From positions 108,622 to 172,621 of the forward strand of contig JAHEKE010000003.1 in NCBI GenBank assembly GCA_024638505.1: DNA of 64,000 nucleotides, in the 5' to 3' direction. How positions within the stretch are numbered: the first letter of the stretch is position 1; every line of letters starts with the position of its first letter. The position numbers and the translations under genes are program-made. This stretch comes from Gammaproteobacteria bacterium (GTDB lineage Bacteria; Pseudomonadota; Gammaproteobacteria; Arenicellales; JAANXG01). The notes below the pieces were generated by a model. The model did no database searches, was not told the origin of the DNA, and saw only the letters and a program-made list of their open reading frames with translations. Shown in pieces: positions 1 to 9,805 of this stretch.

Positions 1-2421
1 GTGCACACCTTCGACCCGGGTTGAGTACACAAAAATTTCGAATTTGGGGCGGGGGTAAGGCGCTGCGTCGATCTTCTCCGGCTCGAGTTTGATAGATAGA
101 GTCGGTTTCAGGCCTTTTTCACCGCGCTGATAGTAGTTGCTACGAAGGGCCGCAAGCATGACCGATTCAAACAGTCTGAGTATTCGATCCTCATCCAGGC
201 TCGATACCTCGTTAATGCTCGTTTCAATCTGGTTAATTGTGTCTTTCAGCTGCTCTTCTCTTCCCTCTAGCTGCGGGTCGAATTTAGTTTCAAAGTAAGA
301 GATTAGCTGCGCAGCGATATTAGGATTGTTGACTAAGGCATCCTCCATATAACGCTGGCTGAATGGCACACCTAGTTGAATCAAGTAGCGGCCACATGCG
401 CGGAGCACGCTGACCTGTCGCCAGCTCAAGCCTGCATCTAGCACAAGACGATTGAAGCCATCGTTTTCCGCGTCCCCTCTCCATAAATGAAGAAGTGCCG
501 CCTGCATGCGATGCTCGATATCCGCAATGTCGAACTCTTTACCTCTTACGTGCAGCGTTTTAAACGCATCTATCCATATCATTTCCTTGTCTTTGCGCCA
601 GATGGGAAAAGGCCGCTCGGTGGTGATGCGCAAATTTAGATTTTCAAGAATCGGTAATATGCTGGACAGCGGAATCGGTTGGGCCAGGTGAAACAGCTTC
701 AGGCGGATTACGTCGCGTGGGTCAGATGGCAACCGATAGATTGCCATATTGACATCTTTCTCGCTGCTGATTGCTTGCATGAGCGCGACGTCGAGCGCAG
801 CCGTTTCTGCGGTTTGGTAATACTCGATGTAGGAGGCAGGAAAGGCGTCACCATAGGTCTTGAGCAGAGTTTTTGCCTCTTCCGCGGGTACCGCTTTTGA
901 ACGCAGTGCGCGGAATAACTGTTCATGCCAGGTGCGGGAGGCTTCCACCAGGCGATTTTCCAGGGCATCGAGGTCAACATTTTTGGGTCGTGATGGATCA
1001 GTGCGTATCCAGAAGTGGATTCGCGCCAGGATTGAAGCTCCTAATTGAATAGTAAACTCCGATGACGTTCCGCTGAATGCTTCCAGCAGAATTTGCTGTA
1101 AGCGGACCCGAAGCTCTGTCGTGTATCTTTCACGAGGAACAAAAACCAGGCAGGAATAGTAACGGCCGAACGCGTCGGGTCGGACAAACAGACGAGTTTG
1201 TTGACGGTCCTGTGAGTGCAGAATACCCATTGAGATCTCGTACAACAGGTCAGTAGAAATCTGGAACAATTCGCTGCGGTGGTAGTTGCGCAATATGGTC
1301 TGTAGGGCCTTTTCGGAATGACTGCCGACCTGCAGCCCTGACCGTTGGGTTACCTGCCGCAGTTTTTTGCGCACTACAGGAATCTCGTACGGATCGTCCA
1401 AGTATACGCCCGACGTATACAGGCCTAGGAAACGGAATTCACCCGTAACGTTGCCGTTCGCATCGAATTTCTTTACACCGACATAATCGATATGAGTTGA
1501 CCTGTGCACGGTGGCTATCGCGTTGCCTTTGGTCAGTGTCAGAAGATTCGGCTGGCGGGCATAGCTGCGAACCTGCGGTGGCAGGATTGAAAAAGACTTT
1601 GAAACCGAGTCTCGGTTTTGCCGCAGGATACCAAGCCCGGAGTCTTTGACTGTCTCTAAAATGTCCTGGCCATTTTTTTCTACCAAGTTGTATTCGCGGT
1701 AGCCTAAGAAAATGAAATGTTCATCGACTAACCAATCGAGAAATGCCTTCGTTTCTTCTTTTTCATCTTCCTCTACGGCGCTGACGTCGTCGACTTTTTT
1801 CTTAACTTTCTCTATCTGGCGGCAGATGGCTTGCCAATCTTTGACGGTAAAGGCGACATCCCTCAGCACGCGATGGATTTCAGTCTGAAGCTCCATCAAA
1901 TCTTCGGTCATGGATTCAGTTTCAATCTCCATACGCAGGTATGATTCTGCCACCAGCTTCGAGGACTTTGATTTTTCAACGACTTCTTGCAGGACGCCGT
2001 TCTTGTCGCGCCTGACTTTGATCAGCGGATGGATAGTCAGGGCGATAATCAATCCTTGGCGGTTAATCTCTATCCCTACAGAATCCACCAGAAAAGGCAT
2101 GTCATCAGTGACAATCTCCAGGATTATGTGACTGACGTCTGGCTTGTGTTCAGGCGACTCTGGATAATAGACACGTACTAGTGGTGTTCCGATTTCGCGC
2201 TTCTTGCCGAATTCAAGATGATCCAGGGCGATCTGCGCGAGGGCGGCGGGATCCTGCTCCAACAGATCTTCCGGCGGAACATCGGCGTAGTAATGACTCA
2301 CAAACGTCAGCGTATTCGAGTCAGTTTTTTCTTTTGGAATCTGTTTGAGCACGCGTTCCCGAATCAGGTCGACTTTTTGGTCGATCGATTGAGGAGACTG
2401 AAGATGTTGCTTAGATTCCAT
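1..2421 (-). CDS. gdhB: NAD-specific glutamate dehydrogenase, large type (5' part only)
   Basis: The reverse strand is open from an ATG at 2421 to the left edge, 807 codons without a stop. The start has a strong GGAGGG ribosome site 4 bases upstream. The N-terminus contains a DDMPFLVDS stretch followed about 8 residues later by an NRQGL segment, typical of the N-terminal regulatory half of the roughly 1,600-residue NAD-dependent glutamate dehydrogenases, which oxidatively deaminate glutamate to 2-oxoglutarate in the cytoplasm. Only about half the expected length is present, so the catalytic Rossmann part lies outside the window. It is divergent from the aminotransferase gene at 2600, with 178 bases between. 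The family call rests on remembered motif similarity; the gene itself is certain. Confidence 0.85.
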   Translation of the reverse strand, partial: MESKQHLQSPQSIDQKVDLIRERVLKQIPKEKTDSNTLTFVSHYYADVPPEDLLEQDPAALAQIALDHLEFGKKREIGTPLVRVYYPESPEHKPDVSHIILEIVTDDMPFLVDSVGIEINRQGLIIALTIHPLIKVRRDKNGVLQEVVEKSKSSKLVAESYLRMEIETESMTEDLMELQTEIHRVLRDVAFTVKDWQAICRQIEKVKKKVDDVSAVEEDEKEETKAFLDWLVDEHFIFLGYREYNLVEKNGQDILETVKDSGLGILRQNRDSVSKSFSILPPQVRSYARQPNLLTLTKGNAIATVHRSTHIDYVGVKKFDANGNVTGEFRFLGLYTSGVYLDDPYEIPVVRKKLRQVTQRSGLQVGSHSEKALQTILRNYHRSELFQISTDLLYEISMGILHSQDRQQTRLFVRPDAFGRYYSCLVFVPRERYTTELRVRLQQILLEAFSGTSSEFTIQLGASILARIHFWIRTDPSRPKNVDLDALENRLVEASRTWHEQLFRALRSKAVPAEEAKTLLKTYGDAFPASYIEYYQTAETAALDVALMQAISSEKDVNMAIYRLPSDPRDVIRLKLFHLAQPIPLSSILPILENLNLRITTERPFPIWRKDKEMIWIDAFKTLHVRGKEFDIADIEHRMQAALLHLWRGDAENDGFNRLVLDAGLSWRQVSVLRACGRYLIQLGVPFSQRYMEDALVNNPNIAAQLISYFETKFDPQLEGREEQLKDTINQIETSINEVSSLDEDRILRLFESVMLAALRSNYYQRGEKGLKPTLSIKLEPEKIDAAPYPRPKFEIFVYSTRVEGVH

Positions 2422-2548
2422 GTTACCCTCCGCTTAGCAGAGACAGATTGCCGATGATCGCGAAAGGACGAGTCTATGCTGAAAACTTGAGCATATCCAC
2501 AGCTAATGCGACATCACGACGTAAAATTGTTACGAGCGTATAAGCGTC

Positions 2549-2578
2549 TTGATGGCAAACACTTTAACCAGCGATAAG
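2549..2578 (+). promoter_or_regulatory. Possible sigma70-type promoter for the aminotransferase operon
   Basis: TTGATG at 2549-2554 and GATAAG at 2573-2578 are separated by 18 bases, each matching 4 of 6 consensus positions, 21 bases upstream of the start codon at 2600. Weak consensus match; inference only. Confidence 0.3.
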
Positions 2579-2599
2579 TACTAGTAAGGGTGTAAAAAA

Positions 2600-3919
2600 A
2601 TGAGCCATGTTTTTCATCGCTTCCCGCAAAGTGCGCTGCCAACTGCAGCGTCTGGCGATGGGCCGTACATCATTGACACGGAGGGTCAGCGCTATCTCGA
2701 TGCATCCGGAGGCGCCGCGGTATCCTGTTTGGGCCACAACCATGCCGGCGTCATAAGTGCGATCAAGGCCCAGCTGGATCATATCCCTTTTGCGCACACG
2801 TCTTTTTTTACAAGCGAGCCAGCGGAGCAGCTGGCCAGCTGTCTGGTCGAGCGTAGTCCGGGATTGGGTAGGGTATATTTCGTGTCCGGCGGCTCCGAAG
2901 CGATGGAGGCAGCACTAAAACTTGCGCGCCAGTACTATTTTGAGCGGGGTGAGGCCGAGCGACGGCACTTTATTGCACGCCGACAAAGCTATCATGGAAA
3001 CACGCTGGGCGCGCTGGCCGTAGGCGGTAACCTGTGGCGCCGACGTCCTTTTGAGTCCGTGCTCATTGAAACCCACCATATTTCGCCATGCTATAAATAT
3101 CGCGATCAGGCGACAAATGAAACAGAAGAACAGTATGGCTTGCGGGTGGCCAACGAGCTGGAACAGAAAATTAACGAACTCGATGCCAGTACGGTTTTGG
3201 CTTTCGTCGCGGAGCCTGTGGTCGGCGCCACCTCGGGAGCGGTACCGCCAGTACCTGGATATTTCAAGCGCATCAAGGAAATCTGCAGCAAATACGGAAT
3301 TTTGCTAATCCTGGATGAAGTAATGTGCGGCATGGGCAGGACAGGTACACTGTTCGCCTGTGAACAGGAAGACATTGCCCCCGACATGGTGGTAATCGCC
3401 AAAGGCCTTGGCGCAGGCTATGAGCCTATCGGCGCTTTAATGGTAACCGATGAAATTTTCCGCACCATCGTGGACGGCAGCGGTTTTTTTCAGCACGGAC
3501 ATACCTATATGGGCCATCCGACCGCGTGTGCCGCGGGCCTTGCCGTGCAAAAAGCGATTGACCAGGAGAACCTGCTGGATAACGTCAACCGGCAAGGTCA
3601 GTCGCTGCGACGGCAATTGACTGAGCGTTTTGCTCAACATCCCCATGTTGGTGACATCCGCGGTCGGGGATTGTTTTTAGGCCTGGAAATAGTCGCCGAC
3701 CGAACAACAAAAACACCTATGCCGACAGAATCGCGTATCAACGCGGTAATAAAACGAGAGGCGATGCGTCAGGGCCTGATGTGCTACCCCATGAGCGGCA
3801 CCATAGACGGGCAATCCGGGCACCACGTTTTATTAGCACCGCCTTACATAATTACTGAAAGCCAGGTGGGCGAAATAGTCGACAAATTGGAGCTAACGTT
3901 TACCACAGTGTTCGGCTAG
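2600..3919 (+). CDS. PLP-dependent class III aminotransferase
   Basis: 439 residues, full length for class III (omega-amino acid/GABA type) aminotransferases, which move an amino group from a terminal or beta amine to pyruvate or 2-oxoglutarate. The cofactor-binding acidic residue is in LILDEVMCGMGRTG (Asp239) and the Schiff-base lysine in VVIAKGLGAGY (Lys268); VSGGSEAMEAALK and SYHGNTLG are the usual phosphate-binding and active-site segments. The start has an AAGGGTG ribosome site. The next gene, a beta-keto acid cleavage enzyme, begins 8 bases after the stop, so the two probably act in sequence: the transaminase would make the beta-keto acid that the second enzyme cleaves. The exact substrate cannot be read from the sequence. 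Confidence 0.92.
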   Translation: MSHVFHRFPQSALPTAASGDGPYIIDTEGQRYLDASGGAAVSCLGHNHAGVISAIKAQLDHIPFAHTSFFTSEPAEQLASCLVERSPGLGRVYFVSGGSEAMEAALKLARQYYFERGEAERRHFIARRQSYHGNTLGALAVGGNLWRRRPFESVLIETHHISPCYKYRDQATNETEEQYGLRVANELEQKINELDASTVLAFVAEPVVGATSGAVPPVPGYFKRIKEICSKYGILLILDEVMCGMGRTGTLFACEQEDIAPDMVVIAKGLGAGYEPIGALMVTDEIFRTIVDGSGFFQHGHTYMGHPTACAAGLAVQKAIDQENLLDNVNRQGQSLRRQLTERFAQHPHVGDIRGRGLFLGLEIVADRTTKTPMPTESRINAVIKREAMRQGLMCYPMSGTIDGQSGHHVLLAPPYIITESQVGEIVDKLELTFTTVFG

Positions 3920-3926
3920 CAGTTAA

Positions 3927-4739
3927 ATGGAGTTACATCCCCTGGTCATTGCCGTTGCTCCTAATGGGGCAGGTAAAAGCAAACTCGACCACCCCGCTCT
4001 TCCTATCACCCCAGGCGAGTTAGCAACCGCTGCGCGAGAATGTCTGGATGCCGGTGCTGCTATGATGCATCTTCACGTACGTGACGCCGACGGGCGACAT
4101 TCCTTGGATGCCGAACTTTACCGGCAGGCGATTTCGGCTATTCGCCGTGCTGTGGGCGACCATCTGGTGATCCAGGCGACCAGTGAATCCAGTGGACTGT
4201 ATGCGCCTGTTGAACAGATGGAGCAGATCAGGAAACTGAAACCGGAGGCCGTGTCGGTCGCGCTTAGAGAATTGTTGCCGGATGACAGTGGGTTATGCGC
4301 GTGCAGCGATTTCCTGGCGTGGTTGTCGAGGGAACGGATTACGCCCCAATACATTCTGTTTTCCGCGAAAGACTTGACGATGTATGAGGCGTTGATGACG
4401 CGCGGCGTTATTCCTGACACAGCGCACTGGTTGCTGTATGTGCTGGGGAGGTACGAAACAGGTTTCACCTCGGCTGCCGAAGCGATACTCCTGGCGCCCG
4501 CGAGCGATGTCGCCACACCGTGGGCAGTATGCGCATTCGGTCGGGTAGAACATTTGAATGCGGCACGTGCTGTCACCCTGGGAGGGCATGTCCGCGTTGG
4601 TTTCGAAAACAACCTGTACTTAAAGGACGGCACGATGGCGCTGTCCAATGCGCAATTGGTAGCCCAGGTGGGGGATGTGGCGCGGGCGGTGGGCCGCCCC
4701 GTGGCAGATGCCCATTTACTGCGGGAAATGTTTTGTTGA
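3927..4739 (+). CDS. Beta-keto acid cleavage enzyme (BKACE, DUF849 family)
   Basis: 270 residues of the BKACE family, zinc-dependent TIM-barrel enzymes that condense a beta-keto acid with acetyl-CoA and release acetoacetate plus a new CoA ester; the prototype acts on 3-keto-5-aminohexanoate in lysine fermentation. Visible features are the HLHVRD metal motif (His48 and His50), a QATSES segment, and VGFENN with the probable third ligand Glu near residue 227. The start is the first ATG after the upstream stop, in a tight pair with the aminotransferase. At 270 residues it is slightly short of the usual 275-310. Substrates in the family differ widely and cannot be assigned here. Confidence 0.88.
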   Translation: MELHPLVIAVAPNGAGKSKLDHPALPITPGELATAARECLDAGAAMMHLHVRDADGRHSLDAELYRQAISAIRRAVGDHLVIQATSESSGLYAPVEQMEQIRKLKPEAVSVALRELLPDDSGLCACSDFLAWLSRERITPQYILFSAKDLTMYEALMTRGVIPDTAHWLLYVLGRYETGFTSAAEAILLAPASDVATPWAVCAFGRVEHLNAARAVTLGGHVRVGFENNLYLKDGTMALSNAQLVAQVGDVARAVGRPVADAHLLREMFC

Positions 4740-4807
4740 GACGAGTAACGCCTTTCTGGCTGATCTGCTAAAGTAAGGGCTGCCCTTGATATGGGCTAAC
4801 AATAATA

Positions 4808-4981
4808 ATGAGTGCAGCAAATGAGTACCACGAGGAGGAAATAGACATTAATCTGTCACATCTGATGGTCAGATTTACCCACCGTCTGCGCATCTGTAGA
4901 TTAATCCGTCTTACTGCTGGACGAGACCCGTCTGCGATGTCGAGAAAGACAACAGAGGCGCTTCGTTCGATGAATCCGTAG
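4808..4981 (+). CDS. Possible 57-residue small protein or non-coding leader
   Basis: The 250 bases between the BKACE gene and the ABC ATPase gene hold an ATG-to-TAG frame of 57 codons, with an acidic start (HEEEID) and a basic remainder. Its stop lies 8 bases before the ATPase start, which has no good ribosome site of its own, so translational coupling is possible. There is no convincing ribosome site before 4808 and I recognise no family. It may be chance. Confidence 0.2.
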   Translation: MSAANEYHEEEIDINLSHLMVRFTHRLRICRLIRLTAGRDPSAMSRKTTEALRSMNP

Positions 4982-4989
4982 TCATTGCG

Positions 4990-6876
4990 ATGGATGCACT
5001 GCTGAGTATTCGAAACCTTAAGGTGGATTTCAATGTGCACGGCATAATCGTCGAAGCCGTGCGCGGGGCGTCGTTCGACATTGCCCCGGGCTCCACCGTC
5101 GCCCTGGTGGGGGAAAGCGGCTCGGGCAAGTCCGTTATTGCACAGTCCATTCTGCGCATCTTGCCTGAAACTGGGATCATCTCGGAAGGCGAGATCTTGT
5201 TTGCTGACCCCAAAAGAAATGGGGAGGTCGTGGATATCGCCAAACTGCCAGTACGTGGGCCGCAGATTCGATCGATTCGAGGCGGCAGTATTTCAATCAT
5301 TTTTCAGGAGCCCATGGTCTCTCTTTCTCCACTGCACACGGTCGGGGACCAGGTAAGCGAGGCTCTGTTTCTACATCGCGATGTAGGCAAACAAGAAGGT
5401 CTCGAAATTACGGAGGAGATGCTCGGTCTGGTCGGGTTTCCGAACCCAGCACAAGCGATGAGAACTTATTCGTTTGAATTGTCCGGCGGACTGCGCCAGC
5501 GCGCAATGATTGCCATGGCGCTGGTTTGCCGACCGGCTTTACTGATTGCAGATGAGCCTACTACCGCGCTGGATGTGACTATCCAAGCCCAGATTCTGAA
5601 TCTGATCATCGATCTGCAGGCAGAACTGGATATGGCGGTGCTGATGATTACGCACGATCTTGGCGTTGTCGCCAATATCGCCCAGTACGTCGTGGTGGCC
5701 TATCACGGCCAGGTCATGGAGCGTGGTTCGTTGGAGGACATATTTAACAGGGGGCAGCACCCTTATCTCAAGGCGCTGCTGCAAGCCGTACCGCGTTTTG
5801 ATATGGAGCCAGGCGAGCGGCTGGTACCCATCCGTGAATTCGATCATCATACCGGTCCTTTAATGGCTAATAGGGAGCCGTGGCCCGAGGAAGCCACTGC
5901 TGCTGGGCCCCACCTGTCGGTTAAACATCTTTCCAAGACGTTTCATATTCGACAGAGCGGCCTTCTAGGGATGGGGGGTGAGCAGAACATACTCGCCGTG
6001 GATGACGTCAGTTTCGATATTCATCCCGGCGAGTGTTTAGGGCTGGTAGGGGAAAGCGGCTGCGGCAAGACGACTTTAAGCAAGATGATTATGCGCGGCT
6101 TGGTGCCCAACTCGGGGCAGATATTTTATAACGACCGGGGCAACATACTTGATGTGCTGAAACTGGATACTGAGTCGGCCTTCAGGCTCACGCAGAAAAT
6201 GCAGTTCATCTTTCAGGATCCGTTCAGCTCGCTCAACCCGCGAATGACCGTGTTCGACCTCGTCCGTGAGCCGCTGGTGATTCACCAAGCTGGAGACCGT
6301 GGGTATCAAGAGGAAATGGTGACCGAACTACTCCGTATGGTGGGGTTGGACCCTAGATTTCTTAACCGATATCCACACAGTTTTTCAGGCGGGCAGCGCC
6401 AGCGCATAGGTATAGCCCGGGCACTAGCTCTGCGGCCGGATTTTCTGATCTGCGATGAACCGGTCGCTGCGTTGGACGTGTCGATCCAGGCACAGATTCT
6501 GAACCTGATGAAAGATTTGCAAAAAGAGCTCGGGCTTACCTATTTGTTTGTGTCACATAATCTGGCGGTTGTGGACTACGTCTCTGAACGCATTGCGGTA
6601 ATGTGCGCCGGCCGGCTGGTGGAGATTGCCAAACGCGATGTTTTGTTCGACAACCCGATTCATCCCTATACCAAGGCGCTGCTGGCTGCGGTGCCGTCAC
6701 CGGACTTGAACCATCCTCTGAATTTCGATCTGCTGATGAAAGGCAGGAATTCTAATCCGGCTGCGTGGACGCCCCCGTTCACCTCGACGCCACATCTACC
6801 TACTGAGTTAGTTGCTTTAAGTGAGAATCACGCGGTGCGTGCCAAAGTAGGCACCAGCGCTCGGGAATTAGCGTAA
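4990..6876 (+). CDS. Peptide ABC transporter, fused double ATPase subunit (YejF/DppDF type)
   Basis: 628 residues with two complete ABC ATPase domains in one chain, as in YejF. Domain 1 has Walker A GESGSGKS (residues 41-48), signature LSGG and Walker B LLIADEP; domain 2 has Walker A GESGCGKT (about 354-361), SGGQRQR and LICDEP. Each is followed by the Opp/Dpp C-terminal segment with HPY...ALL (HPYLKALL and HPYTKALL). It energises uptake of peptides or similar ligands across the inner membrane. The order is ATPase, binding protein, permease, permease, all on one strand; its TAA stop shares a base with the next ATG. In other bacteria this subtype imports small peptides and peptide-nucleotide antibiotics; the ligand here is unknown. 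Confidence 0.93.
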   Translation: MDALLSIRNLKVDFNVHGIIVEAVRGASFDIAPGSTVALVGESGSGKSVIAQSILRILPETGIISEGEILFADPKRNGEVVDIAKLPVRGPQIRSIRGGSISIIFQEPMVSLSPLHTVGDQVSEALFLHRDVGKQEGLEITEEMLGLVGFPNPAQAMRTYSFELSGGLRQRAMIAMALVCRPALLIADEPTTALDVTIQAQILNLIIDLQAELDMAVLMITHDLGVVANIAQYVVVAYHGQVMERGSLEDIFNRGQHPYLKALLQAVPRFDMEPGERLVPIREFDHHTGPLMANREPWPEEATAAGPHLSVKHLSKTFHIRQSGLLGMGGEQNILAVDDVSFDIHPGECLGLVGESGCGKTTLSKMIMRGLVPNSGQIFYNDRGNILDVLKLDTESAFRLTQKMQFIFQDPFSSLNPRMTVFDLVREPLVIHQAGDRGYQEEMVTELLRMVGLDPRFLNRYPHSFSGGQRQRIGIARALALRPDFLICDEPVAALDVSIQAQILNLMKDLQKELGLTYLFVSHNLAVVDYVSERIAVMCAGRLVEIAKRDVLFDNPIHPYTKALLAAVPSPDLNHPLNFDLLMKGRNSNPAAWTPPFTSTPHLPTELVALSENHAVRAKVGTSARELA

Positions 6877-8768
6877 TGATTATGAAACTCAAGTTAATCG
6901 TCTTGTCCTTTTTGTTTTCTGTCTTAAGCCAATGGGCCGCAGCCGGTGAGATTCCAAGCCTGGAGCAGGATGTCGAATCGGGAAAGCTTCCACCGAAAGA
7001 AGAGCGGCTGCCGGATAATCCGAGGGTCATGGATTTGTCTGAGACCGGACGGACGATTGGGCGCTACGGCGGTGACCTGCAAATCATCATGGGCAAGACC
7101 AGAGACATCCGTCAGATGGTGGTGTATGGATACTCCAGATTGGTGGGCTACGATCGGAATCTTAACTTGGTGGCGGATATACTCGAACGCTATGAAGTAG
7201 AGGACGGTAAGATATTCACCTTTTATCTGCGTAAAGGCCACAAATGGTCCGACGGCCATCCTTTTACCACTGAGGATTTCCGCTACTACTGGGAAGACGT
7301 GGCAAACAACGAAGATCTCTCACCGTTTGGCCCGGGCAAAGCGTTGCTGGTGGATAAGCAGCCGCCAACGGTAGAGATTATTGACGACTATACGATTCGG
7401 TATTCCTGGAGTAGCCCCAACCCGTATTTCTTGACGGCTCTTGCTGGAGCCCAGCCTTTGTTCATCTATGAGCCCGCGCATTACATGAAGCAGTTTCATG
7501 CAAAGTACCTACCCGAGGAGGAATTAAAGGCGAAGGTTAGAGCAGCGGGTACCCGCAATTGGGCGGGCATGCATGCCAACATGGCGCGCATGTACAAAGC
7601 AACCAATCCCGACCTGCCTACGCTGGAGCCTTGGTACAACACCGTGTTGCCGCCGTCGGACAGGTTTGTGTTCGAGCGCAATCCATTTTTTCACCGGGTA
7701 GATCAGGAAGGAAATCAGCTGCCGTACATCGATCAGGTGATTGTGAATATTTCGTCGGCCAGCCTGGTTGCGGCTAAGACCGGGGCAGGAGATTCTGACT
7801 TGCAGGCCCGCTATCTGACCTTCGCTGATTACACGTTTTTGAAAGAAGGCGAGCAGCGCAACGATTACACCGTACGCCTGTGGCGTACCGCCAAGGGTTC
7901 GCAGATCGCGCTGGTGCCGAACCTCAACAGCAACGATGAAGTGTGGCTGCAATTTCTGCAGGATGCCCGCTTTCGCCGGGCTTTGTCTTTGGCTATCGAT
8001 CGGCAGGAAATTAATCAGGTCATTTACTTTGGGTTGGTGCAAGGGAGCAACAACACTGTTTTAGCGGATAGCCCGCTGTTTAAACCAGAGTATCAGACTT
8101 CCTGGGCTGAATTTGATATTGACAAAGCGAATGCCCTGCTGGACGAGCTGGGCCTGACCGATAGAGATTCCAAAGGTCTGAGGCTTCTGCCCAACGGTAA
8201 GCCCATGGAAATCATCATCCAGTCTTCCGGTGAAAGCACCGAAGAGACCGACGTGTTAGAACTCATCACCGACAGCTGGACGAAAATCGGCATAAAACTG
8301 TTCACCCGGCCGTCGCAACGGGAAGTGTTCCGCAACCGGATCTTTGCCGGCGATTCGATCATGGCGGTCTGGCAGGGGCTCTATAACGGTGTACCCGTTG
8401 CCGATATGAGTCCGGATGAACTGGCGCCGACGACCCAGCAGCAGCTGCACTGGCCGAAGTGGGGTAAGTACTACGAAACCGCCGGTCAGGCCGGCGAAGC
8501 ACCCGAACTGGAACATGTCGTTCAGCTGGTCCGCCTCAATGAGCAGTGGGTACATGCTAAATCCACGGCAGAGCGAGAGGAGATCTGGCATAAAATGCTG
8601 AGTATTCATGCCGATCAGATATTTACCATCGGCACGGTGAACGGCGTGCCTCACCCGGTGGTAGTGAACAACCGTTTGCGCAACGTCCCAGAGCAGGGAT
8701 TGTACAACTGGGATCCAGGCGCCTACTTTGGGATTTATCAACCCGATACCTTCTGGTTCGACCAGTAA
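6876..8768 (+). CDS. Extracellular solute-binding protein, family 5 (YejA-like)
   Basis: 630 residues with a lysine-then-hydrophobic signal peptide ending near QWAAAGE. Family 5 marks include the KWSDGHPFTTEDFRYYWED segment near residues 125-145 and the late RFRRALSLAIDRQEIN element. These periplasmic proteins deliver peptides or related compounds to ABC importers. It is longer than classic DppA/OppA (about 530) and fits the YejA-like group. The ATG overlaps the ATPase stop (TAATG); a second in-frame ATG lies two codons later. It is encoded between the ATPase and the two permeases, so it is the binding protein of this importer. Confidence 0.92.
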   Translation: MIMKLKLIVLSFLFSVLSQWAAAGEIPSLEQDVESGKLPPKEERLPDNPRVMDLSETGRTIGRYGGDLQIIMGKTRDIRQMVVYGYSRLVGYDRNLNLVADILERYEVEDGKIFTFYLRKGHKWSDGHPFTTEDFRYYWEDVANNEDLSPFGPGKALLVDKQPPTVEIIDDYTIRYSWSSPNPYFLTALAGAQPLFIYEPAHYMKQFHAKYLPEEELKAKVRAAGTRNWAGMHANMARMYKATNPDLPTLEPWYNTVLPPSDRFVFERNPFFHRVDQEGNQLPYIDQVIVNISSASLVAAKTGAGDSDLQARYLTFADYTFLKEGEQRNDYTVRLWRTAKGSQIALVPNLNSNDEVWLQFLQDARFRRALSLAIDRQEINQVIYFGLVQGSNNTVLADSPLFKPEYQTSWAEFDIDKANALLDELGLTDRDSKGLRLLPNGKPMEIIIQSSGESTEETDVLELITDSWTKIGIKLFTRPSQREVFRNRIFAGDSIMAVWQGLYNGVPVADMSPDELAPTTQQQLHWPKWGKYYETAGQAGEAPELEHVVQLVRLNEQWVHAKSTAEREEIWHKMLSIHADQIFTIGTVNGVPHPVVVNNRLRNVPEQGLYNWDPGAYFGIYQPDTFWFDQ

Positions 8769-8809
8769 TAGTCAGACGATCGATAATTTGTTAACCGCTG
8801 CATTTTAGT

Positions 8810-9805
8810 ATGCGCTACATCATCCACCGCATTTTCATGATGATCCCCACGCTGCTGGTGATCAGCTTAATCTGTTTTGTGATTATTCAGCTGCCGCCGG
8901 GAGATTATCTGGAGAGCTACATTGCGGAGCTGGAAAGTCAGGGTGAGTCAGTAGATAAATCGAAGATTGAGTTCCTGCGCCGGGAGTATGGGCTGGATAA
9001 ACCGATGTGGGAGCAGTATTTCTATTGGTTGTTCGGCATGGTGCAGGGCGATTTTGGGTATTCATTTGAATATGATCTACCCGTCAGCGATGTCGTCGGT
9101 GACCGGTTGATACTCACTGTCGTTGTATCCATAGTCACCATTATTTTTACCTGGATTATTGCTTTTCCCATAGGCATTTACAGCGCAACCCATCAGTACA
9201 GCTGGGGGGATTACGGCCTGACTTTTCTCGGCTTCATTGGTTTGGCCACACCCAACTTTTTGCTGGCGCTGGTCATGCTGTATTTTGCTAACGTTTATTT
9301 CGGGACTTCCATCGGCGGCCTGATGGATCCGGAGTACATCGATCAGCCCTGGACCTGGGGCAAGGCGATGTCGGTGCTGGAACACCTGTGGATTCCGGTA
9401 ATCGTGATCGGTACCTCCGGCACGGCGGGAATGATTCGCCGGCTGCGAGCCAATCTATTAGATGAGTTACAGAAGCAATACGTAACCACTGGACGGGCCA
9501 AGGGCTTACCGCCGGGCAAACTGCTGCGCAAGTACCCGCTGCGCATGGCGCTCAATTTCTTTATCGCTGACATCGGCGCCATCTTGCCCAGCGTCATTTC
9601 AGGGGCCGAGGTCGTTGGCGTGGTGCTGTCTCTGCCCACCACCGGGCCGATGATGCTGAGCGCGTTGCAGAGTCAGGACATGTACCTGGCCGGATCGTTT
9701 TTGATGTTTCTGTCTTCCCTCACCGTAATCGGAGTGCTGGTGTCAGATATCGCGCTGGCTATGCTAGATCCCAGAATACGGCTGCAGGGGGGGGTAACCA
9801 GGTGA
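8810..9805 (+). CDS. Peptide ABC transporter permease, DppB/YejB type
   Basis: 331 residues, inner-membrane permease with an N-terminal helix (residues 9-29), a short periplasmic stretch with GLDKPMWEQYF and GDFGYSF, then five more helices. The ATPase-coupling EAA-like loop is around TGRAKGLPPGKLLRKYPLR (about residue 225). Members of this family pair with a DppC-type partner to form the channel, and the partner gene overlaps by 4 bases (GTGA). No clear ribosome site is seen before the ATG; the 41 bases after the binding-protein gene contain nothing else. Confidence 0.92.
   Translation: MRYIIHRIFMMIPTLLVISLICFVIIQLPPGDYLESYIAELESQGESVDKSKIEFLRREYGLDKPMWEQYFYWLFGMVQGDFGYSFEYDLPVSDVVGDRLILTVVVSIVTIIFTWIIAFPIGIYSATHQYSWGDYGLTFLGFIGLATPNFLLALVMLYFANVYFGTSIGGLMDPEYIDQPWTWGKAMSVLEHLWIPVIVIGTSGTAGMIRRLRANLLDELQKQYVTTGRAKGLPPGKLLRKYPLRMALNFFIADIGAILPSVISGAEVVGVVLSLPTTGPMMLSALQSQDMYLAGSFLMFLSSLTVIGVLVSDIALAMLDPRIRLQGGVTR

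Noticed and set aside
2494..2502. Sequence resembling a DnaA box (ATATCCACA)
   Set aside because: A single one-mismatch copy, no AT-rich unwinding region, no dnaA/dnaN/gyrB neighbours.
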